Below, piece by piece: positions 6,205 to 9,804 of a stretch of 9,804 bases of DNA. The first letter of the stretch is position 1. Each line of letters opens with the position of its first letter. Source of the stretch: DASVAL01 sp035649575 (GTDB lineage Bacteria; Planctomycetota; UBA1135; UBA2386); contig DASRJH010000107.1 of the NCBI GenBank assembly GCA_035649575.1, positions 1-9,804 on the forward strand, in the 5' to 3' direction. The notes beneath the pieces were generated by a model that worked only from the letters and a program-made list of their open reading frames with translations, had not been told where the DNA came from and made no database searches. A program made the position numbers and the translations under genes.

Positions 6205-7991
6205 AGGTCGAGCACGAGTTCTTCGGGCTCGTCCTTGCCGACGGTCCAGCTCTTCGTCAGGTAGTGGTCGCCGGCCGGCGTCGCGACGCCTCGCATCGAG
6301 TATTGCAGTCCCGGGAAGAGCGGCATCAGGAACATGCCGTACCCATTGGTCGGCACCTCGAGCAGCTTGATGGCCTCGGCCAAGGACGCAGTTGCGGCGT
6401 TTCCGGCAAACACGTAGCACTCGACCTCGCCGAACGCGACGGGCATGCCGTCCTTGCCCACGACCCAGCCCGGCACCGTCGACACCTTCGCGAGCCGCAT
6501 CACGATCGGCGTCTTGTCGCGCGCCGCGGTGACATCGGCCGCGACCGCGAACCCTTCGTCGGTCCACGCTGCGACGGTCACTCGCTGATCGGCCGGGATC
6601 AGCGCTGCGATGCGGCCCGAGCGGTCCGTGCAGAGTCCCGACAACGCGCGCTTGCAACCAAGCCGAGGGCGAGCGTGGTCGTTGCCAGGACCCGGGTCGA
6701 CGAGGACCGCGAGGCGCGCCGCGTCGACCGGCGTTCCGTCCGGCGACAACACGTGCAGCTCGAGAGGCTGCAGCACGTCGAGATCCCACGCGATCTTCTC
6801 GCGCTGCTCGCCGGCCGCGATCACGCCGAGCAAGGCCATCGGATGCAGCGGTGCGCCGAGCTCGACGGGCCGGTGCAGCGAGTCCGCGGTGCCGATGACG
6901 ATGACGCCTTCGTGGGGCACCCGCAGCACCTGGAGCCGCCCGCCGGCATCGGGCACCAGGTGACGCAGCGAATCGCCGAAGGCGCTCGGCATGTCGCCCA
7001 CGGTGGCGCCCGGCGTGTTGCAGACGACGCGCGCTGCGAACGGTTGTTCGCCTCGCGACAGCCGTAGCTCGTGCTTTGCCCCCGGCTTCAGTGGCAGCGT
7101 CATCGCCGGCGGGTCCTTGGAGCCGTCGTGATCCGCCTTGATGTCCATGCGCGCGATGTTGCCCACCGGCACGAACCCCGGCGCCTGCACCGAGAACGCA
7201 TAGTTGACCCACTGCAGCGTCTGGTTCGCGGCGATCGGCAGCGTCGTCACGGCTTCGCCGTTCTTGTCGGTGGTCGCCAGAGGCCACTCGTGAGTACGGC
7301 TTCCTTCCGGCAGGTCGGTCGTGCGCAGCGCGAGCACGGCTTCCGGCACGGGCTTGCCCGCTGCGTCGACGACCTTGAACCGCACCGCGTGCGGGCTCGG
7401 CAGCTTCATCGGTCTGGCTGGAGCCGTGGTCAGATCGACGGTGGCTGGCCATTGGAAGAACGGCAAGCCGTCGCACAGGACCTCGAGCCCGGCGCTTCGC
7501 CCCGGCATCGGCGGCAGCAGCCACGTGTCGCCCGACAGCGTCGTCTCGAACACGAAGCGCTGGTCCGTGCGCGACAACGCCCGTGCAATCACCTTGCCCT
7601 TCGCGCGCCACTCGTCGAGACCCAGGAACGATAGTTCGTACCGCGTGCGCGGCCCGTCGGCGATCAGCTCGAGCGGGCGTCCGGCGATCACGCGTTCGAC
7701 GGGGAGCGACGCGCGGTAGCGGTTGTCGCCGAGCTCCTCGACCGCCCATGCCGTGTATTGCCGCCCCGCGAGCAGCTGTACCGTGAACCGTCCCTTCTCG
7801 TCCGTCGTCGCGGAAGGCTCGTCGGCGGTGCCGATGCGCTCGTCCTGCGGCAGCGGCCGCGACAGCAGGTGCACGGTTGCCGCAGGCCACGGCTTGCCGT
7901 CGAGCACCGCGCTGCCGCGCACGGGTTCGCGCTTCTCCTGCGCGCTGAGCGCGGCGGTAACGAAGGCGACGACGAGAAGTGCGAACCGCAT
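6189..7991 (-). CDS. Secreted multi-domain protein with carboxypeptidase-regulatory-like (CReg) beta-sandwich domains
   Basis: 600 residues. Residues 1-17 are a clear signal peptide (MRFALLVVAFVTAALSA before Gln18), so the protein is exported. The rest reads as successive beta-sandwich modules of the CReg/transthyretin-like type. These start with a strand such as V-R-G-S-A-V or F-K-V-V-D-A, then a G-K-P turn, then a D-x-x-G-R-F/x strand and a closing A-G-x-x-Y strand. Approximate modules are 24-105, 200-300, 305-370, 408-490 and 505-595. The segment around 115-195 is less clear. I see no catalytic motif, so a structural, adhesive or carbohydrate/peptide-binding surface role is the default inference. 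The start ATG at 7991 has GAGGT 6 nt upstream. It sits 46 bp behind another CReg-rich gene, probably in one operon, and its stop is 2 bp from the convergent thioesterase stop. The exact function is unknown. Confidence 0.88.
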   Translation of the reverse strand: MRFALLVVAFVTAALSAQEKREPVRGSAVLDGKPWPAATVHLLSRPLPQDERIGTADEPSATTDEKGRFTVQLLAGRQYTAWAVEELGDNRYRASLPVERVIAGRPLELIADGPRTRYELSFLGLDEWRAKGKVIARALSRTDQRFVFETTLSGDTWLLPPMPGRSAGLEVLCDGLPFFQWPATVDLTTAPARPMKLPSPHAVRFKVVDAAGKPVPEAVLALRTTDLPEGSRTHEWPLATTDKNGEAVTTLPIAANQTLQWVNYAFSVQAPGFVPVGNIARMDIKADHDGSKDPPAMTLPLKPGAKHELRLSRGEQPFAARVVCNTPGATVGDMPSAFGDSLRHLVPDAGGRLQVLRVPHEGVIVIGTADSLHRPVELGAPLHPMALLGVIAAGEQREKIAWDLDVLQPLELHVLSPDGTPVDAARLAVLVDPGPGNDHARPRLGCKRALSGLCTDRSGRIAALIPADQRVTVAAWTDEGFAVAADVTAARDKTPIVMRLAKVSTVPGWVVGKDGMPVAFGEVECYVFAGNAATASLAEAIKLLEVPTNGYGMFLMPLFPGLQYSMRGVATPAGDHYLTKSWTVGKDEPEELVLDLRKAR

Positions 7992-7997
7992 GCGATG

Positions 7998-8002
7998 ACC
8001 TC
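7998..8002 (-). promoter_or_regulatory. Ribosome binding site of the 600-residue CReg protein
   Basis: GAGGT on the minus strand lies 6 nt before the ATG at 7991, an appropriate Shine-Dalgarno spacing. It supports that start and separate ribosome loading from the upstream CReg gene. Confidence 0.65.
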
Positions 8003-8012
8003 GCGCCGCAGT

Positions 8013-8024
8013 CTATCGCGATAG
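8013..8024. other. 12-bp perfect palindrome in the CReg intergenic gap
   Basis: CTATCGCGATAG is a perfect palindrome in the 46-bp gap between the two CReg genes, and it includes AT-rich ends unusual for this GC-rich window. About two to three such 12-mers are expected by chance in a window this long, so this is only a possible operator or RNA fold. Confidence 0.2.
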
Positions 8025-8037
8025 CGCTCGATCGCCG

Positions 8038-9804
8038 TCAGCGCAGCTCGAGGCGCAGCGGTTTGGCTTCCGCGGTGCCGACCGTGAACGTCGCGGCCGC
8101 GAACTCGCGCTTGTCGGCGACGACCGTCACGCGGTAGTCGCCCGGCAAGATGCACACTTCGCAGCTCGCGGACTCACCCCTGCGCAGCTCGGCTACGGTC
8201 GTCACGACGTGGTCGTTGCCGCGAAACACGTGCAGCCTGACCCATCCCGGCAATGGGTCGAGCACGGGCGGAGCGATCTCGAAGCCCTGCCGCACTCCGG
8301 GCGCGAGCTTCACGTTCAGTGTCGCGGTTTCGCCCACCTTCACGTCGAACGGTAGCGACTGGGCGGCGACCTTTTTGCCCGAGACGATGAGCCGGTGCGG
8401 ACCCGGTGCGAGCATGGCGGACACGAGCGTGCCGTTGTTGTCCGTGAGAGCCGACCCCTCCTGCGTGACTTCGTCGCGGATCGAGAGATACACGCCCGTG
8501 CGGTCGCCTTCGACCTGCACCGTCGCCTTGCCGCCCACTTCCATCTGCACCTGCCCGAGGTCCCACGTCGCGTCGGCGGCGAGTTCGCGCGGCTCGCTCC
8601 GGAAGTTCGGGTGCTCGGACGAACGCGCGGTGACGACCCACGTGCCCGGCACGAGCGGGCCGAGCTCGAAGACGCCGTCGGGACCCGTCGGCCCGGTGCC
8701 CGACCCGTCGCGCGTGCTCGCTCCCTGCCGGTAGGCATCGACCATCACGTTCGGCAGCGGCTGGCCGTCCGGACCGAGCACCGTGCCGCGGATCTTGACC
8801 GTCGCCGGCAGCGCCTTGCGTACCTGCAGCTCGACGGGGCCGCGCGCCGGATCGATGTCCTTGCGCTGCAGCCCTTCGTAGCCTTGCACCTGCACGCTGA
8901 CGGACAGCATCTTGCCCTCGGGGCAGTTGGGCACCGAGAAGCGACCCTCGGCGTCGGAGGAAGCGAAGTTCCACCAGCCAGGGCCCGAGCCAAAGCTCGT
9001 GAACTCGAGCATGGCCTTGCTGACGGGACCCTGCTCGTCGACGACGCGCCCGTGCAGTTCGAGGCCACGCGACAACTTGATGTCGCACGACGAAGTGCTT
9101 CCGGCCACCGCCTGCACGCGCTGCTCGCCCTTGCCGAAGTCGTCGTGCTCGGCCTTCAGCACGACTTCGCCTGCGGGCAGACCCGTCAATTCGAAGCGAC
9201 CTTCCGGCGTCGTGATCGTGCGGTAGTGCGAGAGCTCGCGCCACTCGCCGACCTCGACCTCGACGCGCGCTGCGACCTCGCCTGCGGCATTGCGCACGGT
9301 GCCTTGGATCGTCGCTCCGTCCACGAGCGGGATCCGCAGCGGGACCGTGAGGTTCGCGGCGACTTCGCAGGTGCCCTGCCACGGCGCCTTGCCACGCGAG
9401 CGAGCGGAGACCGGCTGTTCGCCTGGCGGCAACCCGATCGCGGTGAAACGCCCGTCGCAATCGGTCCTGACCAGGGCCGGGATCGGCTCTGCACCGGCGC
9501 CAGACGCCACTATGCCGGAAGTGGAACCGCGGCCGATGCGCACGACGGCGTCGGCGATCGGCCGGTTCTGCGCATCGACGACGATGCCCGCGACCGAGCC
9601 GCTGGGCGGGCCGAGCTGAAGGCGCAGCTCGGCGCTGTTGCCTGCCTTGCCGGCGAGGAACTGCAGCGGCGAGCTGCTGTGGCCGGCGGCTCGCGCGCCG
9701 ACAAGCGCCCTGTCGGGAGCCGCGCGCACGACGAATCTCCCATCGGCGCCCGCGATCGCCATGATTTCGGCGTCGGCGTCCGCGCGCGCGAGCGGCGCCA
9801 CTTC
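8038..9804 (-). CDS. Large protein of tandem CReg-like domains, 5' end cut by window edge
   Basis: 588 codons are visible before the TGA at 8038. The frame is open to the right edge, so the true start and any signal peptide lie outside; the GTG at 9799-9801 is most likely an internal valine. Counting from that valine, CReg-like modules recur about every 85 residues: about 66-150, 161-245, 246-330, 335-420, 424-500 and 503-587. A partial one lies before residue 45. Each good copy has the pattern (I/V)xG(T/I/R)V, then a G-x-P/V turn, then D/P-x-G-R-F, then L-P-A/P-G-x-x-x-V. Clear examples are AGIVVDAQNRPIADA with DGRFTAIGLPPGE, and RGTVLGPDGQPLPNV with DGVFELGPLVPGT. No enzyme motif is seen. 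Likely an exported or cell-surface structural protein; homology to repeat-rich planctomycete proteins is from general knowledge. It is probably co-transcribed with the next CReg gene 46 bp downstream. Confidence 0.88.
   Translation of the reverse strand, partial: EVAPLARADADAEIMAIAGADGRFVVRAAPDRALVGARAAGHSSSPLQFLAGKAGNSAELRLQLGPPSGSVAGIVVDAQNRPIADAVVRIGRGSTSGIVASGAGAEPIPALVRTDCDGRFTAIGLPPGEQPVSARSRGKAPWQGTCEVAANLTVPLRIPLVDGATIQGTVRNAAGEVAARVEVEVGEWRELSHYRTITTPEGRFELTGLPAGEVVLKAEHDDFGKGEQRVQAVAGSTSSCDIKLSRGLELHGRVVDEQGPVSKAMLEFTSFGSGPGWWNFASSDAEGRFSVPNCPEGKMLSVSVQVQGYEGLQRKDIDPARGPVELQVRKALPATVKIRGTVLGPDGQPLPNVMVDAYRQGASTRDGSGTGPTGPDGVFELGPLVPGTWVVTARSSEHPNFRSEPRELAADATWDLGQVQMEVGGKATVQVEGDRTGVYLSIRDEVTQEGSALTDNNGTLVSAMLAPGPHRLIVSGKKVAAQSLPFDVKVGETATLNVKLAPGVRQGFEIAPPVLDPLPGWVRLHVFRGNDHVVTTVAELRRGESASCEVCILPGDYRVTVVADKREFAAATFTVGTAEAKPLRLELR

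Noticed and set aside
5512..7890. A 792-codon minus-strand open frame overlapping the lipoprotein, thioesterase and CReg genes
   Set aside because: No recognisable domains, extremely Arg/Ala/Gly-rich, and it conflicts with three better supported genes.
8174..9460. A 428-codon alternative minus-strand frame inside the truncated CReg gene
   Set aside because: The translation is Arg/Gly/Ala-rich without the repeating G-x-P and D-x-G-R-F pattern seen clearly in the chosen frame.
9781..9800. Alternating CG run near the right edge, considered as a simple repeat or Z-DNA site
   Set aside because: It is short, lies inside coding sequence for Ala/Arg codons, and is expected in DNA of this GC content.
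9799..9801. GTG as the start codon of the right-edge CReg gene
   Set aside because: The frame stays open to the window end, the next residues are not signal-like, and a partial CReg module begins immediately. It is more likely an internal valine.
1..9804. Search for tRNA, rRNA, CRISPR arrays, insertion sequences, direct repeats bounding islands, and defence or biosynthetic gene clusters
   Set aside because: None seen. Nearly all the sequence is explained by eight coding regions, all intergenic gaps are under 80 bp, and base composition looks uniform.

Overview
The window is a high-GC bacterial chromosome segment that is almost entirely coding. Several traits point to a free-living Planctomycetota-like bacterium. 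There are large secreted proteins built from tandem carboxypeptidase-regulatory-like (CReg, beta-sandwich) domains. Signal peptides end in A|Q. Shine-Dalgarno sequences are weak or absent before most genes. There is also a predicted secreted S9 peptidase of a type common in that phylum. This assignment is inference from gene content; Acidobacteriota, Myxococcota or Gemmatimonadota cannot be excluded. I see no tRNA, rRNA, CRISPR array, IS element, phage gene or attachment site.

Left block, minus strand, positions 5178 down to 1. tdh (threonine 3-dehydrogenase) is followed after 12 bp by kbl (2-amino-3-ketobutyrate CoA ligase). kbl overlaps a methionine aminopeptidase gene by 4 bp (GTGA). After a further 67 bp comes a secreted S9 prolyl-oligopeptidase-family enzyme that runs off the left edge. 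tdh and kbl together form the classical route threonine -> 2-amino-3-ketobutyrate -> glycine + acetyl-CoA. The methionine aminopeptidase is of type II, the archaeal/eukaryotic kind, which is unexpected in a bacterium and is the most notable observation here. An extracytoplasmic peptidase plus threonine catabolism would fit growth on peptides, but that link is inferred from position only.

Middle block, plus strand, 5253-6186. A short unrecognised putative lipoprotein is followed by a hotdog-fold acyl-CoA thioesterase. The lipoprotein gene is divergent from tdh, and both promoters must lie in or near a 74-bp gap.

Right block, minus strand, 9804 down to 6189. Two consecutive genes encode large secreted or surface proteins made of repeated CReg-like domains. 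The first is truncated by the right edge; the second has a clear signal peptide and a Shine-Dalgarno sequence. The second gene converges on the thioesterase gene, with 2 bp between stop codons and an inverted repeat spanning both.

Many long open frames exist on the opposite strands because the third codon position is GC-rich. Their products are Arg/His/Ala-rich with no family signature, and they were discarded. No clearly novel multi-gene system is visible. The best leads are the type II methionine aminopeptidase translationally coupled to kbl, the unrecognised lipoprotein, and the CReg pair.
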